Below, piece after piece: positions 5,444 to 5,791 of a stretch of 5,791 nucleotides of DNA; within the stretch, counting starts at the first letter, position 1; every line of letters begins with the position of its first letter. The stretch comes from Anaerolineaceae bacterium. GTDB taxonomy: Bacteria > Chloroflexota > Anaerolineae > Anaerolineales > Anaerolineaceae. Position numbers and translations under genes: made by a program. The notes under the pieces were generated by a model. The model was not told the origin of the DNA. It saw nothing but the letters and a program-made list of their open reading frames with translations, and did no database searches. Location: contig JAGOIM010000008.1 of the NCBI GenBank assembly GCA_017995665.1, forward strand, positions 13,154-18,944, in the 5' to 3' direction.

Positions 5444-5791
5444 TTATTGCTGCTTGCCCAAGCGGAATTCCCCGACTTCTTCCCAAAGGTTCTGATTGCT
5501 TAAACTAAGCATTGTCAATTTATCAATCGTGAATTTCCATTGCACGTCAATCGTGTTTAAAAATTCATTGAATGCGGTCGGATGGTTAGCCGTGTCACCA
5601 TGTTGACTGAGTGTGATATGCGGAATCCAGTTCCCGGGTTGGTAAAGCAAGCTTGGATTTCTCTCAAATGGTTGCAAGGCGTTCCACAATTGGAGATGGG
5701 TTTCTACCAATCTTTTTGAAGGTAAAATCCGAACATAAACCACCGCGTTATCCTCTGAAAAACTGCTGACGATATCAGTTTCAATTTCAAT
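5444..5791 (-). CDS. 2H phosphoesterase / 2'-5' RNA ligase (LigT-like) family protein, C-terminal part
   Basis: The last 115 residues are visible. The frame stays open to the right edge, so the GTG at 5743 is probably an internal valine codon and not the start. The recognisable part is YQPGNWIPHITLSQHGD: the HITL is the second HxT/S-L motif of the 2H phosphoesterase fold, preceded by the PGNW-P sequence common in 2_5_RNA_ligase2-type proteins. Upstream residues (SFSEDNAVVYVRILPSKRLVETHLQLW) fit the strand and helix that come before it. The first HxT motif should lie beyond the window. Family members act on 2'-5' or cyclic phosphodiester bonds of RNA or nucleotides, but most, as here, have no known substrate. 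Members are often 170-190 residues, so about a third is missing. The gene is convergent with transketolase, and nothing links it to the PTS. Confidence 0.75.
   Translation of the reverse strand: MEIETDIVSSFSEDNAVVYVRILPSKRLVETHLQLWNALQPFERNPSLLYQPGNWIPHITLSQHGDTANHPTAFNEFLNTIDVQWKFTIDKLTMLSLSNQNLWEEVGEFRLGKQQ

Noticed and set aside
5741..5743. GTG as the start codon of the 2H phosphoesterase gene
   Set aside because: The frame stays open to the window edge with family-like sequence, and the first HxT motif of the fold would be missing if translation began here.

Overview
The window holds a sugar phosphotransferase (PTS) locus followed by a transketolase gene, from a bacterium of moderate GC content. 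In order it contains: the 3' end of a + strand gene that reads as the C-terminus of PTS enzyme I; a convergent - strand gene for an unrecognised two-helix membrane protein; a + strand run of PTS IIA, IIB and IIC subunits of the ascorbate (SgaT/UlaA) family; a complete transketolase; and the C-terminal part of a - strand 2H-phosphoesterase (LigT/2'-5' RNA ligase-like) gene that runs off the right edge. Taxonomy is uncertain. The protein style and base composition would suit an anaerobic Chloroflexota (Anaerolineae-like) bacterium, but that is an impression and no marker gene proves it.

Region by region: 1-131 is the enzyme I tail, ending at a 9-bp hairpin (149-172) that also serves the convergent membrane-protein gene (198-857). 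The 110-base gap at 858-967 is divergent and carries overlapping promoter candidates that share a palindromic -10 box. The PTS genes follow: IIA (968-1417, TTG start) and IIB (1428-1715, 10 bases later). A 120-base gap then holds a hairpin over the IIB stop codon and a strong ribosome-binding sequence with no start codon after it. IIC (1836-3224) ends at a classic terminator (3241-3272). A second perfect terminator-like hairpin (3304-3328) sits only 22 bases before the transketolase start (3351-5363). A 12-bp hairpin (5389-5420) separates transketolase from the convergent 2H-phosphoesterase.

How the genes may work together: enzyme I passes phosphate from phosphoenolpyruvate, via HPr (not in the window), to His67 of IIA, then Cys8 of IIB, then to a sugar carried by IIC. 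In the known ascorbate pathway the imported ascorbate-6-phosphate ends up as xylulose-5-phosphate, which is a transketolase substrate. A PTS of this family next to a transketolase therefore fits uptake of ascorbate or another compound that feeds the pentose-phosphate pool. None of the other ascorbate enzymes (UlaG, D, E, F) is in the window, so the substrate is open.

No RNA genes, mobile elements, CRISPR arrays or phage genes were seen. Nothing here is clearly a new system. The points most worth checking are the substrate of the PTS, the shared divergent promoter, the leader structures before IIC and transketolase, and the unidentified membrane protein.
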